From Candidatus Enterococcus myersii (GTDB taxonomy: Bacteria; Bacillota; Bacilli; Lactobacillales; Enterococcaceae), in assembly GCF_017316025.1 (NCBI RefSeq), contig NZ_JAFLVT010000016.1, positions 1 to 50,478 on the forward strand: DNA of 50,478 bases, read 5' to 3'. A model generated the notes under the pieces. That model was not told the origin of the DNA and ran no database searches. It was given only the letters and a program-made list of their open reading frames with translations. Below are positions 26,294-35,122 of this stretch, piece by piece. Position 1 is the stretch's first letter. Every line of letters begins with the position of its first letter. The translations under genes were made by a program, and so were the position numbers.

Positions 26294-26785
26294 TTAAATT
26301 AAACTTTTCGCCGCTGCTAGCGCTTTTTCATAATCTGGCTCTTGACTAATTTCTGGTACGATTTCCCGATATTGAATCACGCCTTCTTTATCCAAAACAA
26401 AAATAACGCGGGCATAGTGATCGGTTGCTGGAATTAATAAATGATAGTTTTCATCCATCGTATTATCCGGATCATGAAGCATTAACATATCTACGCCTTC
26501 TTGCCCACACCAAGCAGCTTGTTCTACTTTGGTATTATTTGAAATAGTGGCAAAATTAAGCTCTTTTATTTGGCTTGCTTCCATATTAAAACGTTTGGTT
26601 TGAATAGCACAAACACGGGTATCAATATCTGGCACAACACTTAAAATTGTTGGTTTATCTAAAAAATCGGTAACCGTATGTTTAACATCTTGTAAATCTG
26701 CTAAAGTAAAAGCTGGCGCTTTTTCACCAACGGCTGGTTGTTCACCGGGTAATGTTACGGGTTGACCTTTTTTTGTTAATTTCAT
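26294..26785 (-). CDS. tpx: Thiol peroxidase, atypical 2-Cys peroxiredoxin
   Basis: This 163-residue peroxiredoxin reduces hydrogen peroxide and organic peroxides using thioredoxin. The peroxidatic Cys59 is in PDIDTRVCAIQTKRFN and the resolving Cys93 in AAWCGQEG; both positions and the N-terminal LTKKGQPVTL are typical of Tpx. No signal peptide is present, so it is cytoplasmic. AAAGGAG precedes the chosen ATG. A promoter TTGGTT-17-TATACT lies at 26832-26860, between rex and tpx, so tpx has its own transcript downstream of rex. Confidence 0.95.
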   Translation of the reverse strand: MKLTKKGQPVTLPGEQPAVGEKAPAFTLADLQDVKHTVTDFLDKPTILSVVPDIDTRVCAIQTKRFNMEASQIKELNFATISNNTKVEQAAWCGQEGVDMLMLHDPDNTMDENYHLLIPATDHYARVIFVLDKEGVIQYREIVPEISQEPDYEKALAAAKSLI

Positions 26786-26831
26786 TTTATCTTCTCCTTT
26801 TACTGATGTTGTAAAATATCTTGCTACATTC

Positions 26832-26860
26832 AGTATAGATAAGGATCGGTAAAAAACCAA
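26832..26860 (-). promoter_or_regulatory. tpx promoter
   Basis: The minus strand has TTGGTT (26855-26860), 17 bases, and TATACT (26832-26837). Confidence 0.6.
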
Positions 26861-26869
26861 AAATACTGC

Positions 26870-27535
26870 TTAACTATTTGCCACCGCTGTTTTATCTTGA
26901 TACGTTTGATCAAAGAAAATCAATGTCTGTAATTCTGTCGTTAAGTCAATGTATTGCACATGCACATTTCCTGGTACGTCCACACGGTCTGGTGCAAAAT
27001 TTAAAATCGCCGTAATCCCAGCTTTTACAATCACATTTACTGCTTCTTGCGAGAACTGACTTGGCACAGTTGAAATTGCAACCGTCACACACTTTTCCTT
27101 TGCAATTGTGTCAAATTCGGCCATGCTATAAATTTCATGACCATCAATCACTTTTCCGACTAAATCTGGATTATTATCAAAAACCGCAACAATATTCAAA
27201 TTACTGTTACGCCGAAAATTGTTGTTTGCTAATGCTTTCCCTAGATTTCCAAAGCCAACTAAAGCAATTCTTTTTTCTTCATTGGTATCTAAAATACTAT
27301 TAAAAACCTCAATCAAATAACTAACATCATAGCCATAACCACTTCGACCCAATTCCCCTAAATGGGAAAAATCGCGTCGAATAGTAGCAGAAGGAACTTG
27401 TGTGATCTCTGCAAATTCTTTTGATTTAATTCGTTTAATACCGGAGTCTTGTAACATATTTAAATAGCGTAAATATAAAGGCAAACGTTTCGCTGTTGCC
27501 TTAGGAATCTGTTTTAACTTACTATCTTCGACCAT
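26870..27535 (-). CDS. rex: Redox-sensing transcriptional repressor Rex
   Basis: This 221-residue regulator has an N-terminal winged helix (IPKATAKRLPLYLRYLNMLQ, then EITQVPSATIRRDFSHLGELGRSGYGYDV). A Rossmann domain with the NADH-binding GFGNLGKAL near residue 90 and a C-terminal swapped helix follow. Rex leaves its operators when the NADH/NAD ratio rises and controls fermentation genes. The start MVEDSKLKQ has AAAGGAG ahead and is preferred over a longer frame beginning nine codons earlier. A promoter TTGCGA-17-TACACT with extended -10 lies close upstream. It is next to tpx, which ties NADH sensing to peroxide defence. Confidence 0.95.
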   Translation of the reverse strand: MVEDSKLKQIPKATAKRLPLYLRYLNMLQDSGIKRIKSKEFAEITQVPSATIRRDFSHLGELGRSGYGYDVSYLIEVFNSILDTNEEKRIALVGFGNLGKALANNNFRRNSNLNIVAVFDNNPDLVGKVIDGHEIYSMAEFDTIAKEKCVTVAISTVPSQFSQEAVNVIVKAGITAILNFAPDRVDVPGNVHVQYIDLTTELQTLIFFDQTYQDKTAVANS

Positions 27536-27743
27536 GATTGGCTCCTTTGTTCGTTTTTTCACATAGTCAGTGTATCATGCCACAGACATCCTCGCAAGTT
27601 ATTTTGATAGCAAAACAAATTCACAAAATTTTTTTAATAACAAAAAATGATAGATCTATCTGTTGGTCACAAAATTTAAAAAAAATATCAATTCAATTTG
27701 CCTCATATTTTTGCCATAATCTCGCAGCAAGGCTTTTTTACGC

Positions 27744-27774
27744 AAAAAAAGGAAAGCCGCAGCTTTCCTTTTTC
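27744..27774 (-). terminator. Terminator of the pilin gene
   Basis: AAAAGGAAAGC and GCTTTCCTTTT pair around a four-base loop, with T runs on both strands. On the minus strand it follows the pilin stop by a few bases. Confidence 0.9.
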
Positions 27775-27786
27775 AAGTATTAAATT

Positions 27787-29349
27787 TTATACTTCTTCGT
27801 TCACTTTAGATTTGCGGTACCAGATGAATGCACCTGCCATCAATGCCGCACCTACTGCTAGGAATGCGATGATACCAGTGCCACCAGTTGAAGGTAAAAT
27901 ACCCTCTTCGATATTTTCCACTTTTGTCGGAACTACTGTTTTACCTTTAGCATGTGCAACGGTAAATTTAACAGGTTCAGTCAATGGAACATAGCCACCT
28001 TTGGCTTTAGTTTCATGGAAGTCGTAGTCACCATAAGATAGCCCCTTGACTTCAATGCCACCTTTTTCATCAGTTACTAATTCTGTCGTAGCACCTTCTA
28101 CACCCTTACTAGATAAAGACCAAATACCAGTAGTATCGTCTTTCTTAAAGTAAAGTGCATCTTCAGGTTTGCCATCGCGAGCTGTAATGGCAAATTCTAC
28201 TCCAGCTAATGCTTCACCTGTATTTTTGTCAACTTTTTCAAATTTATGACCGCCATAGACTAAGTTAGGTGTGTTATACTCAAAAGATTCATCCCCAACT
28301 TTAACAGTAGCCTTATTGGTAAATGTTTGATCTGTTTCAGCTTTATCCGTAACTTTCATTTTGTAGGTAATTGTTAATTGTTTCCCACGATTTGCAAAGA
28401 GTGCAGCAGAATCAACCTTGAAATCAATTTTAAAACCACCTGTAGCATTATCCTTGGTCACAACATAATCTTTATCTTTGCCCTCTTCCAGAGTAACTCC
28501 TGAAATAGCAAGAGATCCTTCTTGGAAATCTAAGCTTCCAGCAGGTTTTGGTGTATCGGTAACTACATAATCACTAGCATCAGCAATACCTGCAGGAATA
28601 GTCGTTGTAATTGTATAGTCGTGAATTGCCCCTACTTGTGTACCATAAGTTTTATTTCCATTACCAGCATCTGACACTGTTACTTCGGCTAAACCTTCTG
28701 TCTTTAATTCTTTCTTGCCTTCTTCAGCAATTTTATTTTTCGGATACAAACTAATATCGTCTAAATATTGGTAAACGCCACTTCCTTTTTGTGTTTCAAC
28801 TCGTACAGGCATCGAAACAATTAAAGGTGCAGCACTTTGAGTAACATTTGCAGGTTTAAAGCTTTCAATAAACATATAAACCTTATACTTGCCATCTGCT
28901 CCTTTAGTTGGAAGACTGTCCCAAGTAGCTTTCCCTTTATCATCAGTTACCTTTTCAGCATCCACTAAAGTACCGATTTTTTCTAAAGTATCGTAACCTG
29001 TTTGAGGTGTTTTCTCCTCAATAGCATTCGCCATGCCTTGAATTTTTTGAATAGTAGCTGTAGCTGATAATTTTTCTTCTTTCTGAATCTTATAGAACGT
29101 ATCTGAAATATCATAGGCTTTGAACTTAACGTCTTTTAACGCTTCTCCTGGGAAAACCATTGGTTCCCCAGTATTCTGAATGTCTTCTGCAGGATAACCA
29201 GCTTTAAACGCTTTTTTGAATAAAGAAACCTTAACATTTTCAGGTACCTCATCAACTCGGTCAGCCCCTCCAACAATTCCGCCAACAAACAATGGTACTA
29301 ACATCGTAATAATTGCCAACAGTCCAAACAACTTCGATTTGTGTTTCAT
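27787..29349 (-). CDS. LPXTG-anchored backbone-type pilin
   Basis: This 520-residue surface protein has an N-terminal signal peptide (hydrophobic core about residues 8-28). A pilin N-terminal domain ends in the pilin motif YPKN (202-205, Lys204), used by class C sortases to link subunits. A central isopeptide-forming domain (about 235-365) is followed by a C-terminal SpaA/Cna-B domain (370-475) with E-box YDFHETKAKGGY. A sorting signal LPSTG (485-489), a hydrophobic helix and a charged tail close the protein. These are features of a major pilus subunit. Normally it sits in a cluster with a class C sortase and accessory pilins; none is present here, so the polymerising enzyme must be elsewhere or the protein stays monomeric. 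Confidence 0.88.
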   Translation of the reverse strand: MKHKSKLFGLLAIITMLVPLFVGGIVGGADRVDEVPENVKVSLFKKAFKAGYPAEDIQNTGEPMVFPGEALKDVKFKAYDISDTFYKIQKEEKLSATATIQKIQGMANAIEEKTPQTGYDTLEKIGTLVDAEKVTDDKGKATWDSLPTKGADGKYKVYMFIESFKPANVTQSAAPLIVSMPVRVETQKGSGVYQYLDDISLYPKNKIAEEGKKELKTEGLAEVTVSDAGNGNKTYGTQVGAIHDYTITTTIPAGIADASDYVVTDTPKPAGSLDFQEGSLAISGVTLEEGKDKDYVVTKDNATGGFKIDFKVDSAALFANRGKQLTITYKMKVTDKAETDQTFTNKATVKVGDESFEYNTPNLVYGGHKFEKVDKNTGEALAGVEFAITARDGKPEDALYFKKDDTTGIWSLSSKGVEGATTELVTDEKGGIEVKGLSYGDYDFHETKAKGGYVPLTEPVKFTVAHAKGKTVVPTKVENIEEGILPSTGGTGIIAFLAVGAALMAGAFIWYRKSKVNEEV

Positions 29350-29693
29350 TTTGTTTCCCTCCCTCTTTCTTTTAGCTAGACTTCATCATTTTTTTTTGGA
29401 TTTCTAACCTAAATTAATCATATCAGAGGATTTTATAGGGGGCAAAGTTTAGCCAAATGGTGATTCATCAACTGTTTTAAGCGCTTGCGTGTTTTTTTAC
29501 AAAGAAAAAAAGAGGCGGGATGCCTCTTTCATCATTTTCTAATTGTTATTTAATTTTAGATAAATATCATTTCAAGCAAAATCAAGGAAAAATATTTCTA
29601 ACTTTGATTGAAAATAACGTCATTTTTGCTGACATATTTTTTTATTATTTCAAATAAAAATCACGCATTAACGCACTTTTTCGTACTTTTTAC
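29350..29693. other. Intergenic region between pilin and thiI genes
   Basis: It holds a minus-strand extended -10 TGATATGAT (hexamer 29417-29422) for the pilin gene. A cre-like sequence lies at 29476-29490 (13 of 15 on the minus strand, core AAGCGCTT), and a terminator at 29502-29529. The remaining 160 bases beside thiI are AT-rich with nothing recognisable. Confidence 0.5.
29502..29529 (-). terminator. Terminator downstream of thiI
   Basis: The minus strand has AAAGAGGC-ATCCC-GCCTCTTT followed by a T run, about 165 bases beyond the thiI stop. Confidence 0.85.
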
Positions 29694-30905
29694 CTATAAT
29701 AGATCAGCAAATTCTGCTTCTTTTTCACGGGTGGCATTGGAGGTGATTTCTTCAATTTTAAGACCGTTTAATGCGCGTAGAATCATACCATCAATATCTA
29801 ATGCTTTCTCATAATGATGAACTTTGTCTAAATTCGGGCGTGTTTTCGGTTGGGGTGGGGCAAAAATTGTACAGCAGTCTTCAAAAGGTTGAATCGCCAA
29901 TTCAAAGGTGTCGATTGCTTGTGCGATTTCAATGATCTCTAATTTATCCATTGTAACAACTGGACGAATAATCGGCGTTGTGGAGACTTCATTAATAGCC
30001 ACCATACTTTGTAATGTTTGAGAAGCAACTTGTCCCAATGACTCACCATTTATAATGACTAACCCTTTACGCACCTCACGAATTGCATCGGTTAAGCGTA
30101 ACATCATTCGCCGCGTTAAAGTCATCCAGTAACCTTGTGGCACTTTTTTCTTGATTTCTTCTTGAATTTCAGTAAATGGTACTTCGATAAATTGAATATT
30201 GCCGACATAAGGTGTCAATTTTTCGGTTAAGTCTTTGGCTTTTTGCAATGCCTGCTCACTTGTATAAGGCGGACTAGCAAAATGTACTGCTTCGATTTCA
30301 ACGCCGCGTTTCATAGCTAGATAACCCGCCACTGGTGAATCAATTCCGCCAGAAAGCATCAACATTCCTTTGCCACTGGTTCCAACCGGTAAGCCGCCAG
30401 CACCTTTTATGGTTTCATAAGACAAGTAGACACCATCTAAGCGAATTTCCACCCGCAAATTAATATCTGGCATTTTCATTTGGACTTTAATATCCGGATA
30501 TAATGAAAAAACATAGCTACCTAATGTTTGATTTAACTCATTACTTGTCAATTCAAAATCATGGTCTGAACGTTTGGCGTTAATTTTAAAAGTTTCACTG
30601 CCAGTGTAGGCATAGGCCATAATTTGCGCGATACCTGCTTTAATTGCAGCGATATTTTTTTCAACCCGCAAGCTCGGTGAAAAATTTTGAATGCCAAAAA
30701 CTTTTTGCAACCGCTCAATTACAGGTTGACTATCTTCGCCATTTAATAAAATGTGCATCCGGTCTCGTTGGGCGTCAATTTTTAAATTGGGATAAGCAGC
30801 CAGTGCGCTTTTTACATTGTCTGCTAATTGCCGAATAAAGCTGCGGCGGTTTTTCCCTTTTGTGGAAAGTTCCCCGTACCGCACCATGATTTCTGTGTAG
30901 TTCAC
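29694..30905 (-). CDS. thiI: tRNA 4-thiouridine synthetase ThiI
   Basis: This 403-residue enzyme makes 4-thiouridine at position 8 of tRNA. An N-terminal ferredoxin-like and THUMP region (1-165) precedes the PP-loop [17 protein letters not shown] (PP motif at 185-191), which adenylates the uracil. The C-terminal rhodanese domain of the E. coli protein is absent, as is usual in Firmicutes. The start is GTG with AGGAG seven bases ahead. It follows the cysteine desulfurase gene by 18 bases, which should supply its sulfur. Confidence 0.95.
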   Translation of the reverse strand: MNYTEIMVRYGELSTKGKNRRSFIRQLADNVKSALAAYPNLKIDAQRDRMHILLNGEDSQPVIERLQKVFGIQNFSPSLRVEKNIAAIKAGIAQIMAYAYTGSETFKINAKRSDHDFELTSNELNQTLGSYVFSLYPDIKVQMKMPDINLRVEIRLDGVYLSYETIKGAGGLPVGTSGKGMLMLSGGIDSPVAGYLAMKRGVEIEAVHFASPPYTSEQALQKAKDLTEKLTPYVGNIQFIEVPFTEIQEEIKKKVPQGYWMTLTRRMMLRLTDAIREVRKGLVIINGESLGQVASQTLQSMVAINEVSTTPIIRPVVTMDKLEIIEIAQAIDTFELAIQPFEDCCTIFAPPQPKTRPNLDKVHHYEKALDIDGMILRALNGLKIEEITSNATREKEAEFADLL

Positions 30906-30923
30906 CTTAAAACTCCTGTTCTA

Positions 30924-32066
30924 TTAATTGATTTTACTGAATTTTTGATAAAGCTGATGGAAAACAATTAAAAATTGTTCCACTTCAGCCATTGTGTTGC
31001 TTTCATCTAGACTAACGCGAATCGCAGTAGTTGCCAAATTAGCAGGTACATTCATCGCGTGTAAGGTACTGCTTTCAACATGTTTAGGACTTGAGCAGGC
31101 ACTTGTAGTAGAAACAAAAATTTGTTTTTCTTCTAAAGCATGAACTAAAACTTCGCCACGAATGTCTTTAATTCCAAAACATAAGATATGCGGTGCGTAA
31201 TTTTCTTCCCCGCTAAAAATCGTTACCTTCTCATATTTTACTAAAGCTTCATATAAGTATTTACGTAATGTTGGCACATGATCAGGCCGCTTAGCTTTTT
31301 GCTCCAATGTTAAGCGCAATGCTTTTGAAGCCGCAACAATCCCTGGCACGTTTTCTGTACCACTCCGTTGATTATTTTCTTGGCCGCCTCCTGTTAATAG
31401 CGGAGCGATTCTGCGACCTTTGCGCCAAAAGATAAAGCCTACGCCACGAGGACCGTGAAATTTATGTGCCGAAAAAGTGGCGAAATCTACTCTTGGTGTT
31501 AACCACTCTTCTTGAGAAACTTTTCCAATAGCCTGCACGGCATCTACATGAAAGTGAATTTTCGGATAATCTTTTAAAACTTCACTAATTGCTTGAATTG
31601 GCTGTAGGGCACCAACTTCATTATTAACCGCCATAACAGAAACTAAAATTGTATCTTTGCGAATTAAATCTTTTAATTTTGTAACATCAACTAGTCCATC
31701 TTTTCCTACGGGAGCTACACTAACTTCAAACCCATTTTCTGCTAATTGAGCGGCCGTTTCACTAACTGCCGGATGTTCAACACTGGAAATAATAATATGG
31801 CGTCCAAAGTCCTTTTTATCCAAAGCGGTACCTTTTAAAACCCAGTTATCTCCTTCTGTTCCCCCAGAAGTGAAATATATTTCATTAGCCTGCACTGCTA
31901 GTAGCTCAGCGATTTGCTTACGAGCTTGTTGCAGTAAACGATTTGCCTGATTGCCTAAATCGTGAAGACTAGAAGGATTTCCAATAATCCGTTGACTCGT
32001 CTTCAGATAGGCATCCAGCGCAAGTGGTGCGATGGCTGTCGTCGCACTGTTGTCAAAATATATCAT
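30924..32066 (-). CDS. Cysteine desulfurase (NifS/IscS family) partnered with ThiI
   Basis: This 380-residue PLP enzyme takes sulfur from cysteine. The Schiff-base lysine is Lys202 in FSAHKFHGPRGVG, the catalytic Cys324 lies in TTSACSSPKHVESSTLH, and HVDAVQAIGK holds the PLP-binding aspartate and glutamine. The start MIYFDNSATT is the family N-terminus and is preferred over an upstream frame. A promoter TTGAAA-17-TATAAT lies at 32098-32126. The partnership with thiI, as in the nifZ-thiI operon of Bacillus, points to tRNA thiolation rather than Fe-S assembly. Confidence 0.94.
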   Translation of the reverse strand: MIYFDNSATTAIAPLALDAYLKTSQRIIGNPSSLHDLGNQANRLLQQARKQIAELLAVQANEIYFTSGGTEGDNWVLKGTALDKKDFGRHIIISSVEHPAVSETAAQLAENGFEVSVAPVGKDGLVDVTKLKDLIRKDTILVSVMAVNNEVGALQPIQAISEVLKDYPKIHFHVDAVQAIGKVSQEEWLTPRVDFATFSAHKFHGPRGVGFIFWRKGRRIAPLLTGGGQENNQRSGTENVPGIVAASKALRLTLEQKAKRPDHVPTLRKYLYEALVKYEKVTIFSGEENYAPHILCFGIKDIRGEVLVHALEEKQIFVSTTSACSSPKHVESSTLHAMNVPANLATTAIRVSLDESNTMAEVEQFLIVFHQLYQKFSKIN

Positions 32067-32097
32067 GAAAAAAACTTCCCTTCTCAAATTCTTTCCT

Positions 32098-32126
32098 ATT
32101 ATAAACGGACATTCGTCTGGTTTCAA
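32098..32126 (-). promoter_or_regulatory. Promoter of the cysteine desulfurase-thiI operon
   Basis: The minus strand has TTGAAA (32121-32126), 17 bases and consensus TATAAT (32098-32103). Confidence 0.8.
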
Positions 32127-32218
32127 GGTAACGTACTTTATCTTTTCCTAAAGAAAGTAGTTTCGCTGTGCATGTTGCCATTTTTAATCGTTACTTTTTT
32201 ATAAATATCTGATAAAAC

Positions 32219-33028
32219 TTACTTTTTGCGCCAAGCCGTTGGTGTCATGCCCGTTTTTTGTCGGAATACATTGGAAAAATAATGCTCATCAGAAAAATTT
32301 AACCGCGCAGCAATTTCTTGGACACTTAATAGTGTTTCTTTTAGCAATAATTGCGCAGACTCAATTTTTTTACTTAGATAATAGGCATACGGCGTCTGCT
32401 GAAAGTAGCGCTTAAATTGCCGTGTAAGCTGTGATGGCGATAAACTGGCTACATTTGCTAACTCGTCTAAGGTAACATTTTCTTGCAGATGATTATCTAA
32501 ATATTCTTTGACTGCTTGTATGTTGCTTGGTACCAAATGGTGTTGCTGTGGTTGCCCTTCAGCTAAAATAAGTAGAATTTCATGAAATAGTAGTGCGCAT
32601 GTAGCACTGCGTTCTTGTGTCGTGCCTTTTTTTTCGCAGGCAGTGAGCATTCTTTGCAAAACATTAAAAGTATCCGTTTGAAAGAAAACATATTGTCTTT
32701 GTAATTGATAGGTTTGCATCAATTGCTGGCACAACGCTCCAGAAACATTCACCCAGATTTTATGAAAAGGTTCCTTATCATCAGACCAATAGCGATGTTG
32801 GTGCCCCAGTGGTAATAAAAAGCTATCCCCGGCTTTGACTTCGTGTAAAAGCCCATCTACTTCGATCATTCCCTTGCCGGCGATAACATATTCCAAGCTA
32901 TAGAGTTTTGAATCAACGCGATTCACAAAATAGCCTTTAAAAGGAAAAGTAATGCCAGCCAGTTCAACTCGAAATTGATCAGGGTTGGAAAACTGACTGG
33001 GTAAAAAGCTCAAAATATATTCTTTCAT
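32219..33028 (-). CDS. AraC-family transcriptional regulator with cupin sensor
   Basis: This 269-residue regulator has an N-terminal cupin-like ligand domain (about 20-150, with KGYFVNRVDSKLYSLEYVIAGKG and GDSFLLPLGHQHRYW). The C-terminal pair of helix-turn-helix motifs (about 170-269) includes VTLDELANVASLSPSQLTRQFKRY and LNFSDEHYFSNVFRQKTGMTPTAWR. It is transcribed divergently from the family 2 glycosidase gene with 101 bp between the starts, so it most likely senses the sugar released by, or imported for, that enzyme and activates its gene. The ligand is unknown. The ribosome binding site (GAGG about 11 bases ahead) is weak. Confidence 0.9.
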   Translation of the reverse strand: MKEYILSFLPSQFSNPDQFRVELAGITFPFKGYFVNRVDSKLYSLEYVIAGKGMIEVDGLLHEVKAGDSFLLPLGHQHRYWSDDKEPFHKIWVNVSGALCQQLMQTYQLQRQYVFFQTDTFNVLQRMLTACEKKGTTQERSATCALLFHEILLILAEGQPQQHHLVPSNIQAVKEYLDNHLQENVTLDELANVASLSPSQLTRQFKRYFQQTPYAYYLSKKIESAQLLLKETLLSVQEIAARLNFSDEHYFSNVFRQKTGMTPTAWRKK

Positions 33029-33087
33029 TTGCGTGTATTCCTCACTTAATTAGCTCTATTCTGCATTTTTTTAAATCCTTATGATTG

Positions 33088-33117
33088 TATACTATACATA
33101 ACACAATAAATCGTCAA
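33088..33117. promoter_or_regulatory. Divergent promoter region of the AraC/glycosidase pair
   Basis: Minus strand: TTGACG (33112-33117), 17 bases, TAGTAT (33089-33094) for the regulator. Plus strand: TATACT (33088-33093) for the glycosidase. The two -10 boxes coincide in the palindrome GTATA-C-TATAC (33087-33097), so the genes would compete for polymerase or share an operator. Confidence 0.5.
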
Positions 33118-33129
33118 TGGAGGAAAAAA

Positions 33130-34926
33130 ATGACTACAACAATCCCTAGACCAGAACATCCCAATCCACAAAAAATGCGGGAAAATTGGCGCAATCTAAA
33201 CGGAACTTGGAATTTTGCCTTTGATTTTGGCCGCAGTGGCCGCGATCGTAATTGGCACAAAGTCACTAATGATACGAAAAATACCGTCTTAAATACAAAT
33301 GAAAATATTTTTGAGAATTGGCAAAGTGCGCCAAATGAAAATCCTTTTACGCAGCAGATTACCGTTCCTTTTTGCCCTGAAAGTAGCCTTTCTGGCATTG
33401 GCTACCAAGATTTTATTCCTGCTTGCTGGTACCAACGAGAAATTATTTTAACGAAAGAAGAAGTCACAAAATGCTGTCATTTACATTTTGGTGCTGTCGA
33501 TTATTTTTGCGAAGTATTCGTTAACGGACACTCAGTTGGAACCCATCAAGGCGGCTACGCTTCTTTTTATTTTGATATTTCAAAAGTGATGCACGCTGGG
33601 AAAAATACTATCATTGTTTATGCTGAAGACAATATGAAGGAAAATCGTCAACCGGTTGGGAAACAAAGTCGCTTTTTTTACTCCCGCGGCTGTGATTACA
33701 CCCGTACAACTGGCATTTGGCAAACGGTCTGGCTCGAATTTTTGCCACCAAAACATATTAAAACATTGCGCTACTTTCCTAATATTGCTGAAGGTAAAAT
33801 TGCAATTGAAGTCATTACCAATGGCAGCGGCAAGTTAAACGCAACTGCTTTTTATCAAGGTGAAAAGATGGGAGAAGCTACTAGCGTTTTAACAGGTAAC
33901 CAGACCATGCTTGAAATTTCCTTAGCAAAAACCCACTTGTGGGAACTAGGAGCCGGTCGGTTATATGATATTACTTTTACTTTTGAAGAAGATATTTTAC
34001 AAAGTTATTTTGGACTACGAGAAGTTGCTATGTCTGGTTATCGCTTTTTGTTAAACGGGCGTTCTGTTTTCCAGCGGACTGTCTTAGATCAAGGATTTTA
34101 TCCAGCCGGAATTTATACTGCTCCTAGTGATGAGGATTTAAAAAAGGACATTGAACTTTCGCTTGCTTGTGGTTTCAACGGCGCACGTCTGCATGAGAAA
34201 GCTTTTGAATCGCGCTTTTTATATCATTGTGATCGCGCCGGTTATCTCGTCTGGGGTGAGATGGCCAATTGGGGATTAGATTTATCGGAGTCTGAAGCTG
34301 TTTTCCACTTTTTACCAGAATGGCAAGAATTACTCCAGCGCGATTTTAATCATCCAGCTATTGTAACTTGGTGTCCTATGAATGAGACTTGGGATGTCAA
34401 TGGGCGCAAACAACGTGACGAGATCGTTGAACTCATTTATCATACGACCAAACAATTTGATTCTACCCGTCCAATTGTTGACACCAGTGGAAATTATCAT
34501 GTTGTAACCGACATTTATGACCTTCATGATTATTGCCAAGACCCGGCAGTATTTAAGGAACATTTCACTGGTTCACTACAAGAAAATGGCGAGTTTTGGG
34601 ATGAGCATCACCTGCGTCAAAGTTATCAAGAAGGTCTGCCTTATTGCGTAAGTGAATACGGTGGTATCAAATGGGACCCAGATAATAAGCCAGAAAACGC
34701 TTGGGGATATGGCGACGCTCCCCAAACTGAAGAAGAATTTTTTGCACGCTATCGCGGATTAACCGATGTTTTGTTGCAACATGAAAAAATATTTGGTTTT
34801 TGTTATACCCAACTTTACGACGTTGAACAAGAACGTAACGGACTTTATTATTACGACCGAAAGCCAAAATTTGATGTACAAAAATTCAAAGAGATCAATT
34901 CCCAACACGCCAGAATTGAAGACTGA
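33130..34926 (+). CDS. Glycoside hydrolase family 2 enzyme (beta-galactosidase/glucuronidase-like)
   Basis: This 598-residue intracellular enzyme (no signal peptide) has the three-domain GH2 core. A jelly-roll sugar-binding domain with PRPEHPNPQ and RNLNGTWNFAFD (about 1-205) is followed by an Ig-like domain (205-305) and a TIM barrel (305-598). The acid/base is Glu419 in CPMNETWDVNG and the nucleophile Glu509 in CVSEYGG. It is short for GH2, lacking the extra C-terminal domains of LacZ. Substrate specificity is not readable from these motifs. GGAGG lies six bases before the ATG. It pairs with the divergent AraC gene and is followed by a strong terminator. Confidence 0.9.
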   Translation: MTTTIPRPEHPNPQKMRENWRNLNGTWNFAFDFGRSGRDRNWHKVTNDTKNTVLNTNENIFENWQSAPNENPFTQQITVPFCPESSLSGIGYQDFIPACWYQREIILTKEEVTKCCHLHFGAVDYFCEVFVNGHSVGTHQGGYASFYFDISKVMHAGKNTIIVYAEDNMKENRQPVGKQSRFFYSRGCDYTRTTGIWQTVWLEFLPPKHIKTLRYFPNIAEGKIAIEVITNGSGKLNATAFYQGEKMGEATSVLTGNQTMLEISLAKTHLWELGAGRLYDITFTFEEDILQSYFGLREVAMSGYRFLLNGRSVFQRTVLDQGFYPAGIYTAPSDEDLKKDIELSLACGFNGARLHEKAFESRFLYHCDRAGYLVWGEMANWGLDLSESEAVFHFLPEWQELLQRDFNHPAIVTWCPMNETWDVNGRKQRDEIVELIYHTTKQFDSTRPIVDTSGNYHVVTDIYDLHDYCQDPAVFKEHFTGSLQENGEFWDEHHLRQSYQEGLPYCVSEYGGIKWDPDNKPENAWGYGDAPQTEEEFFARYRGLTDVLLQHEKIFGFCYTQLYDVEQERNGLYYYDRKPKFDVQKFKEINSQHARIED

Positions 34927-35040
34927 GCTGTTATATGACACCAGTAGCTTTCTCTTATTTTACTAAAAGACTTTTTACTAATAGATTTGAAAGTGACTAA
35001 AAACAAGCGACAGGTGATTTGAATTTAATTTTATTTGTCA

Positions 35041-35081
35041 AAAAGAGCCAAGGAACAATGAAAATGTTCCTTGGCTCTTTA
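35041..35081. terminator. Terminator between the glycosidase gene and ezrA
   Basis: AAAGAGCCAAGGAACA and TGTTCCTTGGCTCTTT form a perfect 16-bp stem with a seven-base loop. The T run is better on the minus strand (TTTTTG) than the plus strand (TTTAAATAG). Confidence 0.85.
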
Positions 35082-35085
35082 AATA

Positions 35086-35122
35086 GAAAAAATGCGAGTC
35101 ACTTTTAGACTCGCATTTTTAT
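35086..35122. terminator. Bidirectional terminator at the end of ezrA
   Basis: AATGCGAGTC and GACTCGCATT pair around a seven-base loop, with T runs on both strands. It directly follows the ezrA stop on the minus strand and backs up the stem at 35041-35081 for the glycosidase gene. Confidence 0.9.

Noticed and set aside
27621-27672. Two TTGTGA sequences upstream of rex as a possible Rex operator
   Set aside because: Rex sites are inverted repeats TTGTGA-N6-TCACAA. Here the two copies are in direct orientation 45 bases apart and neither has a matching second half.
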